NCBI GenBank assembly: GCA_958295785.1
Contig: OY282377.1
Location: 4,466,896-4,530,895 of the forward strand
Reading direction: 5' to 3'
Length of the DNA stretch: 64,000 nt
Source of the DNA: an uncultured Latescibacterota bacterium
GTDB lineage: Bacteria; Latescibacterota; UBA2968
A program made the position numbers and the translations under genes. Under the pieces are notes generated by a model. That model searched no databases, had not been told where the DNA came from, and saw only the letters and a program-made list of their open reading frames with translations. How positions within the stretch are numbered: the first letter of the stretch is position 1; each line of letters begins with the position of its first letter. Positions 1-9,515 of this stretch are shown piece by piece.

Positions 1-190
1 GGCTAATAGCTGATTGTATCTGGTATCTTCGGGCGAGCACGGGGGGCCTCTCGCTTCTCGTCTATTACCCGCTACGCTGCGTTGTAGGCTACGCCTGTGC
101 GTTGATTCGTCTTGTATCTTGCATTTTCGGGCGGGCACGGGGGCACCGCCCCTACGTTTCTATCCTCGCATCTTTCTTCTGCGGATACCC
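1..190. repeat. Gene-free edge with GC-rich dispersed repeats
   Basis: No gene is visible here. Two copies of a short dispersed repeat occur at about 24-52 and 113-156. The recurring core is a CTTGTATCTT-like lead-in, then GGGCGRGCACGGGGGC, then a CGCCCCTAC tail that can pair with the GGGCG start. The same sequence recurs in many gaps of this window. pckA ends at 191. Confidence 0.6.
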
Positions 191-1771
191 TCACACAGGC
201 CCTGCGTGCAGGATTTCATCGCGGACGCCATCTTCAAATTGCGCGAAGTTTTCCTTGAATAGCCGGGCCAAGTGCGCGGCTCTGGCGTCGTATGCGGCCG
301 GGTTGGGCCATGTGGTGCGCGGCGACAAAATGCTGCCCGTGACATCTGGACAGGTTTTGGGGACGCTGAAGCCAAAGCGCGGATCGGTTTCGCATGGGAT
401 ATTTGCCAGCGCGCCGTTGTGTATGGCCCGAATGATCGACCGGGTATTGGTCAGGGTAATGCGTTTGCCAACGCCGTACCCGCCGCCCGACCAACCGGTG
501 TTGACCAGCCACACATCCGAGTTGTGTTGCTGAATTTTTTTTGCGAGTTGCTCGGCGTATTTTCCCGGATGCCATGCGAGAAAGGGCGCGCCAAAGCAGG
601 CCGAAAAAGACGCCTGTGGCTCGGTAATGCCCATTTCCGTTCCCGCGACTTTGGCCGTGTAACCGCTGATAAAGTGGTACATCGCTTGTGCGGGGGTGAG
701 TTTGCTCACCGGCGGCAAGACGCCAAAGGCATCGCAGGTCAAAAAAATGATGTTTTTGGGATGACCGCTCACGCAGGGAATTTGTGCATTGGGAATATAT
801 TCGATGGGATAGGCCGCACGGGTGTTTTCCGCAATGGCATCATCGTCGTAATTCACCACGCGGGTTTTGCTGTCAAAAACGACATTTTCGAGCACGGTTC
901 CAAAGCGGATGGCGTTGTAAATTTCGGGTTCACGCGCGCGAGAAAGGCCGATGCACTTGGCATAACAACCGCCTTCAAAGTTGAAGATGCCGCGGTCGCT
1001 CCAACCGTGCTCATCATCGCCGATGAGGCTGCGCTGTGGGTCGGCAGAAAGGGTGGTTTTTCCCGTGCCAGAGAGACCAAAAAAGAGTGCCGTATCGCCC
1101 TTGGCACCCACGTTGGCCGAGCAGTGCATGGACAAAACATTTTGTTTGGGCAAGATATAATTGAGAACGGTAAAGATGCCTTTTTTCATTTCGCCCGCGT
1201 ATTCTGTGCCCAAAATGACCATCTCTCGAAATTCAAAGCTCAGGTTTACGCTGGTGGTCGAGGTCATTTTGGCGGTGTATAGATTGGCGGGAAATCGCCC
1301 GGCATTGATGATGGTGTAATCCGGTTCGCCGAAATTTTCGAGTTCTGTGCGCGAGGGCCGCATGAGCATGTTGTGCATGAACAGGGCGTGGTACGCACGG
1401 GCGCAAATCACGCGCACTTTAATGCGGTATTTGGGGTCCCAGCCCGCGTATCCATCCACGACATAGATGCGGTCACAAACGTTGAGATAGTCAATGGCGC
1501 GCACTCTGTTGACGAGAAACGTGTGCTCGTCGAGTTTGATGTTGACCTCACCCCACCAGATGTCGCCTGCGCTGTCCGGGTGTTCCACGATTCGCTTGTC
1601 CCCTGGGCTGCGTCCGGTTTTTTCTCCCGACCGCACGACCAACGCCCCTGTGTTGGTGATGGCCGATCCGGTTTCATGGGTGAGGGCTCCTTCGTAGAGC
1701 ACCGCGGGCGAGGCGTTGCGTAAAACCTTTGGCTTGGTGATGTTGTAGCGTTCCAAACTGAGTTCTGTCAT
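191..1771 (-). CDS. pckA: Phosphoenolpyruvate carboxykinase (ATP)
   Basis: This enzyme converts oxaloacetate and ATP to phosphoenolpyruvate, ADP and CO2, the entry step of gluconeogenesis in the cytoplasm. The 526-residue length is normal for the ATP-dependent family. Visible motifs are RSPGDK at residues 54-59, the kinase-1a P-loop GLSGTGKTT at 232-240 and the metal and phosphate motif DDEHGW at 252-257. The start ATG follows AAAAGGAG at good spacing. It stands alone on the minus strand, and its possible promoter lies about 290 bases upstream beyond a repeat-filled gap. The family call is firm; GTP-type PEPCK has a different sequence. Confidence 0.97.
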   Translation of the reverse strand: MTELSLERYNITKPKVLRNASPAVLYEGALTHETGSAITNTGALVVRSGEKTGRSPGDKRIVEHPDSAGDIWWGEVNIKLDEHTFLVNRVRAIDYLNVCDRIYVVDGYAGWDPKYRIKVRVICARAYHALFMHNMLMRPSRTELENFGEPDYTIINAGRFPANLYTAKMTSTTSVNLSFEFREMVILGTEYAGEMKKGIFTVLNYILPKQNVLSMHCSANVGAKGDTALFFGLSGTGKTTLSADPQRSLIGDDEHGWSDRGIFNFEGGCYAKCIGLSRAREPEIYNAIRFGTVLENVVFDSKTRVVNYDDDAIAENTRAAYPIEYIPNAQIPCVSGHPKNIIFLTCDAFGVLPPVSKLTPAQAMYHFISGYTAKVAGTEMGITEPQASFSACFGAPFLAWHPGKYAEQLAKKIQQHNSDVWLVNTGWSGGGYGVGKRITLTNTRSIIRAIHNGALANIPCETDPRFGFSVPKTCPDVTGSILSPRTTWPNPAAYDARAAHLARLFKENFAQFEDGVRDEILHAGPV

Positions 1772-2185
1772 TTACGCGCTCCTTTTGGGTGTGAGACGTG
1801 AGACGTGAGACGGAAGACGCGAGGAGATGCCTTCTTGTATCTTGTATCTTTGGGCGAGCACGGGGGCGCCGCCCCTACACACACGGCTTGCCTTTTGTGC
1901 CTTTGAACGGGCTGTCGCTCGTTGTACCCCACTCGTGTTTTTTTGGCTAAACTTACATCTTGCCTCTTGTGTCTTGGTGGTCAGCGGTCAGCGGTAAGCA
2001 AAACAAGCGGTAAGCCCATACATCGCTTTGGGCGGATGGGGGAAGGCTGAACGCTGATAGCTTAATATATCACACACGGCATTCCAAGCCAAATGTTACT
2101 CGGCGGTCAAAAATTCCTTCATTTTAGAAAAATACTGATTATATTGCGAGCGTTTCGAGGTTGCCTGTTGATCGGGAGGTGAAAG
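1772..2185. repeat. Repeat-filled intergenic region
   Basis: This 414-base gap between divergent genes has no convincing gene. It holds a GAGACGTGA-type simple repeat (about 1790-1820), a copy of the GGGCG-AGCACGGGGGC-CGCCCCTAC repeat (about 1836-1880) and a GGTCAGCGGTCAGC-type mosaic (about 1978-1998). A candidate minus-strand promoter lies at 2064-2092. The ribosome binding site of the next gene is GGGAGGTGA at about 2174-2182. Confidence 0.6.
2064..2092 (-). promoter_or_regulatory. Candidate sigma-70 promoter for pckA
   Basis: Reading the minus strand, TTGGCT and TATATT are separated by 17 bases. Transcription would start near 2057 and give a leader of about 285 nt that crosses the repeats. 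This is a pattern match only. Confidence 0.4.
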
Positions 2186-3031
2186 ATGTCCAAAAGGTGG
2201 TTGCGCGTTGCTGCCTGTCAGATTTGCACTGATGAAGATATCGAAAAAAATACCTGCGAGATTGTTGATCGACTGCGCGTTTGTGCGCGTGAACAAGTGG
2301 ATGTGGTGGCATTTCACGAAGGGATTTTGTACGGCTATTGCAACCGACCCGATTTTTGGTCACATTTGGATCAGGGGCGGATTGAAAAAGCCGAGCAACG
2401 CATTGTACAAGCGTGTCGAGAAACGGGGGTTGCCGCGGTTGTTGGTTCAACGCATCTAAAAGACGGACAGCGTTACAACAGTTTGCTCGTGATAGACCGA
2501 GATGGCGAGGTGCAGGGTCGCTATGGCAAAATTCATCTGGCGGGGGAACACTGGTGCGTGCCCGCGCAACATCTGCCCATTTACCATCTGTGTGGCGTGC
2601 CGTGTTGCTTTTTGATCTGTCACGATATTCGCTATCCCGAACTGGTGCGGTTGCCGGCTGCGGCCGGTGCAAAAGTTTGCTTTTTTTGCAGTTGTGAGAG
2701 TTCTGTCACCGCAGAACACAAATTGTCGGCCTATCGCGCCATGCCCATCAGCCGCGCAACCGAGAACGGCATTTACGTGGTGATGTCCAACGCGCCCGCG
2801 GATATTTCGGACATCAATCGCACGGGGTCGTCGCACGGGGAATCGAAGATCATCCACCCGGATGGCAATGTGATGGTCGAGGCCGGCATGTTTTCAAATG
2901 AGATTTTAATTCGCAATCTGGATCTCCATCAGGCGTCGGGAAATATCGCGCTGCGGGCCGTGCATGATGAAACGCGCTTGCGCGAGTGGATGCGCGCAGG
3001 CGTGAAATTGGTGAATCGAGCAGGGGCGTGA
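2186..3031 (+). CDS. Carbon-nitrogen hydrolase (nitrilase superfamily)
   Basis: The 281-residue protein belongs to the nitrilase/amidase superfamily, cytoplasmic enzymes that hydrolyse C-N bonds in amides, nitriles or carbamoyl compounds. The catalytic Glu-Lys-Cys triad is visible as Glu45 (in FHEGILYGY), Lys115 (in YGKIHL) and Cys145 (in CHDIRYPE). The supporting second Glu is at 121. The start follows GGGAGGTGA at ideal spacing. Substrate cannot be read from sequence: omega-amidase, N-carbamoyl amino acid hydrolase or other branches are possible. It is the first of a plus-strand run of catabolic-looking genes, but 87 bases separate it from the next start, so shared transcription is only possible. 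Confidence 0.9.
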   Translation: MSKRWLRVAACQICTDEDIEKNTCEIVDRLRVCAREQVDVVAFHEGILYGYCNRPDFWSHLDQGRIEKAEQRIVQACRETGVAAVVGSTHLKDGQRYNSLLVIDRDGEVQGRYGKIHLAGEHWCVPAQHLPIYHLCGVPCCFLICHDIRYPELVRLPAAAGAKVCFFCSCESSVTAEHKLSAYRAMPISRATENGIYVVMSNAPADISDINRTGSSHGESKIIHPDGNVMVEAGMFSNEILIRNLDLHQASGNIALRAVHDETRLREWMRAGVKLVNRAGA

Positions 3032-3118
3032 AAGCGAGTAATAGACGAATAGACGAATCGCAGTGCCCCCATGTCCGCCCGAAGATACAAGATTTCGCGT
3101 TCATTCAAAGGAGCACTT

Positions 3119-4573
3119 ATGAAAGGGTTGAGGCCCAACATTTTGTGGATCTGCACGGACCAGCAGCGGTATGACACCATTGGCGCGTTGGGCAATCCCC
3201 ATGTGGATACGCCCAATATCAATCGGCTGGTCGCAGAGGGAGTTGCATTGACCCATGCGTATTGCCAAAGCCCTATCTGCACGCCGAGCAGGGCGAGTTT
3301 TTTGACCGGGCAATACGCGAGTGCCGTGCATGTAAATGGCAATGGCAATTCGCATTTTCCAGACGCGCCACCGCTGGTCACCAAAATGCTATCAGACGCG
3401 GGATACGATTGCGGGTTGATCGGCAAATTGCATTTGTCGAGCGCGTTTCGGCGCATTGAAAAACGGGTGGATGATGGGTACCGGTATTGGCAATACAGCC
3501 ACGCGCCGCGAGACGATTGGGAGACCGGGCACGATTACGCCGATTGGGTGCGGTCAAAGGGCGAGGTCTTGGGCGAGTTGATCAAAAGCCCTGACGGGGT
3601 GCCCGCAGAATTGCACCAGACGACGTGGTGCGCGGAAAAGACCATTGAATTTATGCGCGAGCAACGCGATGGCCCTTGGCTGGCCTGCGTGAATATTTAC
3701 GACCCGCATCCGCCGTTTAACCCGCCCAAAGCGTACCGCGATAGGTTCGACCCCCAGCAGGTGAATGACCCGCTGTTTCGGGAGAGCGACTCGGCGCAGC
3801 AAAAGAAACTCGAGGCCATCGATTTTCAATCGAAAGGCCGGCACCCGGACGCGCTGGATATTAGAAACCCGGCTGTGCCGCGCTCGCCCGGCAACAATCC
3901 CAGTGCCGAACAAGGCGGCGGACGCGATGCCCGAACCCTGATTGCGGCCTATTACGCGATGATCAAGTTGATCGACGATCAGATAGGGCGCGTGATTGCC
4001 GCATTGGAAGACACGGGACAACGCGACAATACACTGGTCATTTTCACGAGCGATCACGGCGAGATGCTCGGCGACCACGGGCTGGTTCAAAAGGGCTGTC
4101 GGTTTTACGAAGGCCTGGTGCGCGTGCCCCTGATTTTTTCATGGCCGGGGCATGTGAAGTCGGGCCAAAGGAGCGACGCGCTGGTCGAATTGCGCGATAT
4201 TGCGCCGCTCTTATTGGAACTGGCCGGCCTCGAGGTGCCCGCCCGGATGCAACCGCGTTCTTTGTTGCCCGTGCTGAGCGGCGCGCAACCGCCCGACGAA
4301 CACCGCGATTTTGTGCGCTGCGAGTATTACAACGCGCTGGATCAAGCCGATGGGACGTATGCCACGATGTATCGCAACCGGCAGTACAAACTGGTGGTTT
4401 ATCACGGGCACGGCCTGGGCGAGCTGTACGATTTGGCGGCGGACCCGGGCGAGTTTGACAATTTGTGGGACAGCCCCGATCATGTGGGCGTGAAACTCGA
4501 TTTGATGCAGCGCAGTTTTGATGCGTCCATGCTCGCAATGGATGCAGGGCCGGAACGCATTGGGCCGATGTAA
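3119..4573 (+). CDS. Formylglycine-dependent sulfatase
   Basis: This is a 484-residue sulfatase of the alkaline phosphatase superfamily, which hydrolyses sulfate esters. It has the C-x-P-x-R maturation signature as CTPSR, with Cys54 the residue converted to formylglycine. The N-terminal metal-binding aspartate is in ICTDQQ (Asp14), and FTSDHGEMLGDHG supplies further metal ligands. No signal peptide is visible, so it may be cytoplasmic. I chose the ATG at 3119 because AAAGGAG lies six bases upstream. An in-frame ATG at 3071 would add 16 residues encoded partly by a dispersed repeat. It sits before a TIM-barrel epimerase and an oxidoreductase, which suggests use of a sulfated sugar or related organic sulfate. 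A phosphatase or phosphonate hydrolase activity is a less likely alternative. Confidence 0.92.
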   Translation: MKGLRPNILWICTDQQRYDTIGALGNPHVDTPNINRLVAEGVALTHAYCQSPICTPSRASFLTGQYASAVHVNGNGNSHFPDAPPLVTKMLSDAGYDCGLIGKLHLSSAFRRIEKRVDDGYRYWQYSHAPRDDWETGHDYADWVRSKGEVLGELIKSPDGVPAELHQTTWCAEKTIEFMREQRDGPWLACVNIYDPHPPFNPPKAYRDRFDPQQVNDPLFRESDSAQQKKLEAIDFQSKGRHPDALDIRNPAVPRSPGNNPSAEQGGGRDARTLIAAYYAMIKLIDDQIGRVIAALEDTGQRDNTLVIFTSDHGEMLGDHGLVQKGCRFYEGLVRVPLIFSWPGHVKSGQRSDALVELRDIAPLLLELAGLEVPARMQPRSLLPVLSGAQPPDEHRDFVRCEYYNALDQADGTYATMYRNRQYKLVVYHGHGLGELYDLAADPGEFDNLWDSPDHVGVKLDLMQRSFDASMLAMDAGPERIGPM

Positions 4574-4629
4574 TGACGGAATTTGGGCGTCAAATACGAC
4601 ACGCCCAAGTCATTCCACGGAGGTGATAT

Positions 4630-5496
4630 ATGGCAAAAAAGGCGGTTCAAAAACCGAAAATCAAAATTATGGCAGCGGACTGGTCCTTGAGAGATTACCC
4701 GTCTGCGAGACATCCATGGACTGTTCAGACCAAAGTGCGAAAGGTGAAAGAGGCGGGATTTGCCGGCATGTCGGCCGGGGCCAATGCCGAGTTGGCCGCT
4801 GAATTGCACGCAAACGGATTGGAAATGGTGGGTGGGGTGGATGTGGGCGACAAAAAGGAAGCCGAGAAAAAAATAAAAGCATTTGCCGATCTCGGTGTGA
4901 TTCACATCAATGTGCAGTTGTGCGATCACGATACGCGCACCAAAGACGCACGGAAAGTGGCGCGAGCCGTTGTGAAAGCCGGGAAAAAGCACGGCGTCAA
5001 ACCCGCGATAGAGATTCACCGGGATACGTGTACGGAAACGCCGGAAAAGGCATTTGCACTGGCCGAGGCATATCAAAAGAAGTACAAAAAGAAATTGCGG
5101 ATGAATTTCGACCATTCGCATCCGGCCATCATCAAACAACTCCGCCCCGACGAATACTGGGCGCGATTGTCAGAGCGCGTGGATCTCTTGCAGATGCACG
5201 AACTCATCCATTTTCGCCCCTTCACGGGCAGCCATTGCCAAACGCCCGTGACCAATGGCAAAGGGCGATTGGACCGCGATTTTAAGATTTGGTTGGCGAA
5301 CTATCTGGAACCCGCGCTCGATGCGTGGTTGCAGGGCGCGAAACCGGGCGCGACACTCTACGCTGTTCCCGAACTGGGGCCGCAAGGCTCTGGCTACGCG
5401 CTGGCCTGTTTTCCAGATATTTGGCAGGATGCCATTCGAGAAAAAAACGAAATTGTGAAAGTCTGGCGCAGGTTGATGCGAAATTGGAAGGAGTAA
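4630..5496 (+). CDS. Xylose isomerase-like TIM-barrel protein
   Basis: The 288-residue product resembles the sugar-phosphate isomerase/epimerase (xylose isomerase-like) TIM-barrel family. Segments fitting the barrel include GLEMVGGVDVG, IHINVQLCDHDTRT, PAIEIHRDT, RMNFDHSHPAI and LLQMHELIHF. The acidic and His residues at strand ends (EIHRD, NFDHSH) fit metal binding. The start follows a strong GGAGGTGAT. It lies 56 bases after the sulfatase and 3 bases before an oxidoreductase gene, so isomerisation followed by NAD-dependent oxidation of a sugar or inositol-like substrate is likely. The substrate is unknown. Confidence 0.8.
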   Translation: MAKKAVQKPKIKIMAADWSLRDYPSARHPWTVQTKVRKVKEAGFAGMSAGANAELAAELHANGLEMVGGVDVGDKKEAEKKIKAFADLGVIHINVQLCDHDTRTKDARKVARAVVKAGKKHGVKPAIEIHRDTCTETPEKAFALAEAYQKKYKKKLRMNFDHSHPAIIKQLRPDEYWARLSERVDLLQMHELIHFRPFTGSHCQTPVTNGKGRLDRDFKIWLANYLEPALDAWLQGAKPGATLYAVPELGPQGSGYALACFPDIWQDAIREKNEIVKVWRRLMRNWKE

Positions 5497-5499
5497 CAG

Positions 5500-6783
5500 A
5501 TGGCGAGAAAGGTGACGATTGCGCTGATTGGCGCAGGGATGTTTGGTGGCGATATTCACGCGCGGGCGTACGCGGATTTGCAACACAATGGCATCAGCGG
5601 CCTGATGGGGCGCGTCGGTTTGGATGCATGGGCGCGCGATCTGGCGGATGTCGAATTTGAGTTGGTGGCTGTGGGCACGCGCAGCGAGGCGTCCGCGCAG
5701 CACACAAGGGCGAATTTTGAGCAGTGGACCGGGCACGCGCCCAAGCCCTATTGGGGCGAAACCCCGTGGGAAGATGTGTTGCGCGATTTTCCCGACTTGG
5801 ATGTGATGGCCGTTGCCACGCCCGACAATTTGCACACGCCTGTGGTGCTGGCCGCGTTGCACAACAACACGCATGTGATTACGGAGAAACCGATGTGCTT
5901 GTCGATTCGGGAAGCCGATGAGATGGTTGAACTAGCCGATGAAAAAGGGCTGGTCTGTGCGGTGGATATGCACAAACGCTACGACCCCGATCACCTGCGT
6001 ATTCAGCACGATATTGCCCATCGCATTGGCGAGCCACTCTACGGGTTGGCGATGTTGGAAGAACCCCTCGAAGTCTCCACGAGCACGTTTAAGTGGGCCG
6101 AAGACAGCGATCCCTTTTCGTATGTGGGGCCGCATTGGGTCGATTTGTTTTACAATTACTATCGGAGCAAGCCCGTGTCGCTCACAGCGGTGGGGCAAAA
6201 AAAACGGTTGGTGGGCGATGGGATAGACGCTTATGACGCGGTGCAGGTGCGCGTGGATTTTGACAATGGCATGAGCGTTTATTTTCACAACAACTGGATT
6301 ACGCCCGATGATTTTGAAGGCCCGGTCAATCAGGGCCACGAGATTGTGGGCACGGAAGGCAAGGTGGAATCCGACCAGCAGTACCGCGGGTTTCGCTTTT
6401 GGTACGCGGGCGGCGGCAGCCAGAGTTCCAACAATCATTTTACGCGCAATGTCAAACGCCCCGACGGCTCGCAGATTTATGTGGGGTATGGCATAGATAG
6501 CATTACGGTGGCATTGGTCGCGGTCTCTCGCGTGAAGTTTTTGGGCGCGTCTGTCGCAGATGTCAAGGAAATTTATCCCACGGCGGAAGACGGGCGGATT
6601 ACAGCGGCGATTGTCGATGCAACGCGCATTGTCCGCGACCGCAATTTTGAGTACCTCCGCGCGGGCAAAGGCGCGGTTGTGACCGCGCAATTTGGTCCGG
6701 ATGGCATTGTCATTGTCGATCCCTATCGGGCGGATGAAGGCCCGGACGCGGTGTTTGAAAAGATATACGATAGGCCGGTGTGA
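5500..6783 (+). CDS. Gfo/Idh/MocA family oxidoreductase
   Basis: This 427-residue protein is a Gfo/Idh/MocA dehydrogenase, a family that oxidises sugars, inositols and related polyols with NAD(P). The N-terminal Rossmann fold shows IALIGAGMFGGD with the dinucleotide-binding glycines. EKP in VITEKPMCLS is the conserved cofactor and catalytic lysine motif, and DMHKRYDPDH follows. It is longer than the usual 330-390 residues, with about 40 extra residues near the C-terminus. The start follows AAGGAG and is only 3 bases from the preceding stop, so translation is probably coupled to the TIM-barrel gene. Confidence 0.93.
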   Translation: MARKVTIALIGAGMFGGDIHARAYADLQHNGISGLMGRVGLDAWARDLADVEFELVAVGTRSEASAQHTRANFEQWTGHAPKPYWGETPWEDVLRDFPDLDVMAVATPDNLHTPVVLAALHNNTHVITEKPMCLSIREADEMVELADEKGLVCAVDMHKRYDPDHLRIQHDIAHRIGEPLYGLAMLEEPLEVSTSTFKWAEDSDPFSYVGPHWVDLFYNYYRSKPVSLTAVGQKKRLVGDGIDAYDAVQVRVDFDNGMSVYFHNNWITPDDFEGPVNQGHEIVGTEGKVESDQQYRGFRFWYAGGGSQSSNNHFTRNVKRPDGSQIYVGYGIDSITVALVAVSRVKFLGASVADVKEIYPTAEDGRITAAIVDATRIVRDRNFEYLRAGKGAVVTAQFGPDGIVIVDPYRADEGPDAVFEKIYDRPV

Positions 6784-6957
6784 TACGCAGTTGTACCCCG
6801 CCGCTTACTTTTTTTCCTGAAAAAAGTGGCCTACGTGTAGCGCAGGGCCGAAGGCATCGGAGGCAACAAACGAGGAACCATCAACATCAGCTATTGAAAA
6901 GCAACAGCAAAACTGCTCAAAGGTGCGTAACATCAGTTACTAACCACAGGAGTTGAG
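6784..6957. repeat. Dispersed repeat with T/A-rich hairpin
   Basis: The gap contains GTTGTACCCCGCCGC, then CTTACTTTTTTTC facing GAAAAAAGTGG, then CCGAAGGCATC. The same order of words recurs at about 18296-18355 and, inverted, at about 11230-11320. It could form a weak hairpin, but it looks like a repeat fragment rather than a dedicated terminator. No gene is seen. Confidence 0.5.
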
Positions 6958-8331
6958 ATGGGAAAAGAATTTGATATTACCCCGGTTGATGTGCCACGGA
7001 TCGAGACAAAATATCGGCGGATTGTGACGCCATTGCCCCATCCTGATTCGGTGGCCGTATTGGAAACGCTGCACCGGGTTGAACCCATTTCCATGCGCGG
7101 CCAGCCTCCTATTGTGTGGGATCGCGCAGAGGATTGTCAGGTGTACGACAAACACGGCAATATGTGGCTCGATTGGAGTTCGGGCGTTTTGGTTGCCAAT
7201 ACCGGGCACGGGATGCCGGAAGTTCGGCAGGCCATCGTGGATCAGGTGAACAGCGGGCTGTTGCACAATTACGTGTTTCCGTGCGCGGAGCGGGCGCGGC
7301 TCGTGGCGTTTTTGGCGGGACTGGCACCCGATGGGTTGGACAAAGTTTTTCTGCTGACGACCGGATCTGAAAGCACGGAAAACGCGCTGAAATTGGCGCG
7401 CACGCACGGCATTGAAACGGGGGGCGAAAAAAAGATCGGGTTTGTGGGATTTGAACGCGCGTTTCACGGGCGCACATTGGGCGCGCAACAAGTTGGCGGG
7501 ATACCCGGACAAAAAAATTGGATCGGCAACGCAGACCCCGCGATAGTGCAGGTGCCGTTTCCGGACGGGTATTGGACGGAAAATGTGGATTTTGATTTTT
7601 TCTGTTCCTCGCTTGCAGACAGAGGTTTGGCTTCCGACGAGGTGTGCGGGGTGATGCTGGAATCGTATCAGGGGGTAGGCCCCGATTTCGCGCCTGTGGC
7701 TTATGTGCAGGCTTTGGCCGAGTGGTGCAAGGCACACGGGGCGTTGTTGATTTTTGACGAAGTGCAAGCGGGGTTTGGGCGCACGGGTAAGCTGTGGGGG
7801 TTTGAGCATTACGGCGTGGTGCCGGATTTGATATGTTTTGGCAAAGGCGCGAGCAGTTCGCTGCCGATAGCGGGCGTGATCGGCAGGTCTGAAATTATGG
7901 ATATCTATCCCCCCGGATCGATGACGAGCACCCACACGGGCAATCCGGTGTGTTGCGCGGCGGCGCTGGCGAGTTTGAAGAAAATTGTCGATGGCGATTT
8001 GACGGGCAATGCGGCGCGGCTCGAGGCGGTGTTGCTAAATGGCATCCAAAAAATTCGAGCCGCGCATCCCGATGTGGTCGGGCATGTGACCTGCAAAGGG
8101 CTTGTGGGCGGCGTGCAGATGGTCAAGGCCGGTCGCAAAGAACCCGATCCGGATTTGGCACACGAGGTTGTGTTGCGGTGTTTTCACAAAGGGTTGCTGT
8201 TTTTTGCCCCTGTGGGCGCGTGGGGGCAAACCGTGAAAATCGCGCCGCCATTGACGATTGGACGAGACGCGCTCGAAGATGGGTTACAGGTGCTTTATGA
8301 GGTGGTGGACGCCGTTTGCAATTCCCGTTGA
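6958..8331 (+). CDS. Class III PLP aminotransferase
   Basis: The 457-residue enzyme is a pyridoxal-phosphate fold type I aminotransferase of class III (omega-amino acid, acetylornithine, GABA group). FDEVQAGFGRTGK contains Asp267, which contacts the pyridine nitrogen. Lys296 in CFGKGASSS is the Schiff-base lysine. TTGSESTENALKLAR is the cofactor phosphate region. The start follows AGGAG. Candidate activities include 4-aminobutyrate or beta-alanine aminotransferases and 2,2-dialkylglycine decarboxylase-like enzymes; sequence alone does not choose. It is followed 14 bases later by a transporter gene. Confidence 0.92.
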   Translation: MGKEFDITPVDVPRIETKYRRIVTPLPHPDSVAVLETLHRVEPISMRGQPPIVWDRAEDCQVYDKHGNMWLDWSSGVLVANTGHGMPEVRQAIVDQVNSGLLHNYVFPCAERARLVAFLAGLAPDGLDKVFLLTTGSESTENALKLARTHGIETGGEKKIGFVGFERAFHGRTLGAQQVGGIPGQKNWIGNADPAIVQVPFPDGYWTENVDFDFFCSSLADRGLASDEVCGVMLESYQGVGPDFAPVAYVQALAEWCKAHGALLIFDEVQAGFGRTGKLWGFEHYGVVPDLICFGKGASSSLPIAGVIGRSEIMDIYPPGSMTSTHTGNPVCCAAALASLKKIVDGDLTGNAARLEAVLLNGIQKIRAAHPDVVGHVTCKGLVGGVQMVKAGRKEPDPDLAHEVVLRCFHKGLLFFAPVGAWGQTVKIAPPLTIGRDALEDGLQVLYEVVDAVCNSR

Positions 8332-8345
8332 TAGTGAGGTTGTGT

Positions 8346-9515
8346 ATGGCAAATGAAAAATGCGCTGGGCGATTGCGCGAGGTAGCCGCCTTGTTTTTTA
8401 AGCTGGGCGTGATTGGTTTTGGCGGGCCGGCCGCGCATATTGCGTTGATGGAAGACGAGGTGGTCGAAAAGCGCGGGTGGCTCTCGCGCGAGCGGTTTTT
8501 AGATCTCGTGGGTGTGACGAGCATTATCCCCGGCCCAAATTCGACTGAGATGGCGATTCACCTGGGGTTTTTGCGCGGTGGTTGGCCAGGGCTGTTGCTG
8601 GCCGGCGCGTGTTTTATTGTCCCCGCTGTTTCCCTGACGACATTGCTCGCATGGGCCTATATGACGTATGGCGCGATCCCCCATGTTGCCGATTTGCTTT
8701 ACGGCATTAAGCCCGCGGTCTTGGCTGTGATTTTGGGCGCGCTGTGGCGGTTGGGTCAAAAGGCCATCAAGGGGTGGCGGTTGACTTTTCTCGGCGTGGC
8801 TGTGATGCTGGTGGGCCTCACGGAATTTAGCGGTGTGCGGGCTTTGCTCGGCGGGGGACTTTTGGGGATGTTCTGGTTAAAAATGACGCGGTCAAACGAC
8901 CGGGATCATGTGGCTGTGCTCGCGCCGATAGCAGGTACCGGCGTGTCGATGCTGGCAAGCCAGGGCGCGGTGGTCGGCGCGCCGACCCTGTGGGCACTGG
9001 GGTTGTTTTTTCTGAAAATTGGCGCGATTCTCTACGGTAGCGGCTATGTGCTGGTCGCGTTTTTAGAAGAAGAACTCGTGTATGGCTATGAGTGGCTGAC
9101 GAAAGAGCAATTGCTGGAGGCCATTGCTATCGGGCAGTTTACGCCAGGGCCGGTATTATCTACGGCGGCTTTCATCGGTTATCTCGTCAGCGGCGGCAAG
9201 TTGTCGTGGGCACTCGTTGCGGCTGGCGCGATTTTTTTCCCGTCATTTGTGTTTGTGGCCGCCCTGAATCCCGTGTTGCCCCGGCTGCGCGAATCCCAAT
9301 GGGTGGCATCTTTTCTCGACGCGGTGAATGTGTGTGCCGTGGGCTTGATGGCCGCTGTGGTGCTGAACTTGGGCTATGTAACGCTGGACGCCGTGCCCAA
9401 AATGATGATTGCAGGCGGCGCGGCGATTTTGGGATTGTGGCGCGGTGTAGGGGCGGTGTGGCTGGTCGTTGGCGGGGCTGTTGCGGGTTGGTTGATCCTC
9501 GCAATTGGATGGTAA
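8346..9515 (+). CDS. chrA: Chromate transporter (CHR family), two-domain form
   Basis: The 389-residue membrane protein has the two repeated CHR halves typical of long-chain ChrA. The first half carries GFGGPAAHIALMEDEVV and PGPNSTEMAIHLGF. The second carries a matching FLEEELVYGYEWL and FTPGPVLSTAAFIGYLV. About ten hydrophobic segments are visible. Family members export chromate, but many chromosomal copies may move other oxyanions. The ATG at 8346 follows AGTGAGG; an in-frame start at 8316 would overlap the aminotransferase and adds no domain. It is probably co-transcribed with the aminotransferase. Confidence 0.9.
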   Translation: MANEKCAGRLREVAALFFKLGVIGFGGPAAHIALMEDEVVEKRGWLSRERFLDLVGVTSIIPGPNSTEMAIHLGFLRGGWPGLLLAGACFIVPAVSLTTLLAWAYMTYGAIPHVADLLYGIKPAVLAVILGALWRLGQKAIKGWRLTFLGVAVMLVGLTEFSGVRALLGGGLLGMFWLKMTRSNDRDHVAVLAPIAGTGVSMLASQGAVVGAPTLWALGLFFLKIGAILYGSGYVLVAFLEEELVYGYEWLTKEQLLEAIAIGQFTPGPVLSTAAFIGYLVSGGKLSWALVAAGAIFFPSFVFVAALNPVLPRLRESQWVASFLDAVNVCAVGLMAAVVLNLGYVTLDAVPKMMIAGGAAILGLWRGVGAVWLVVGGAVAGWLILAIGW

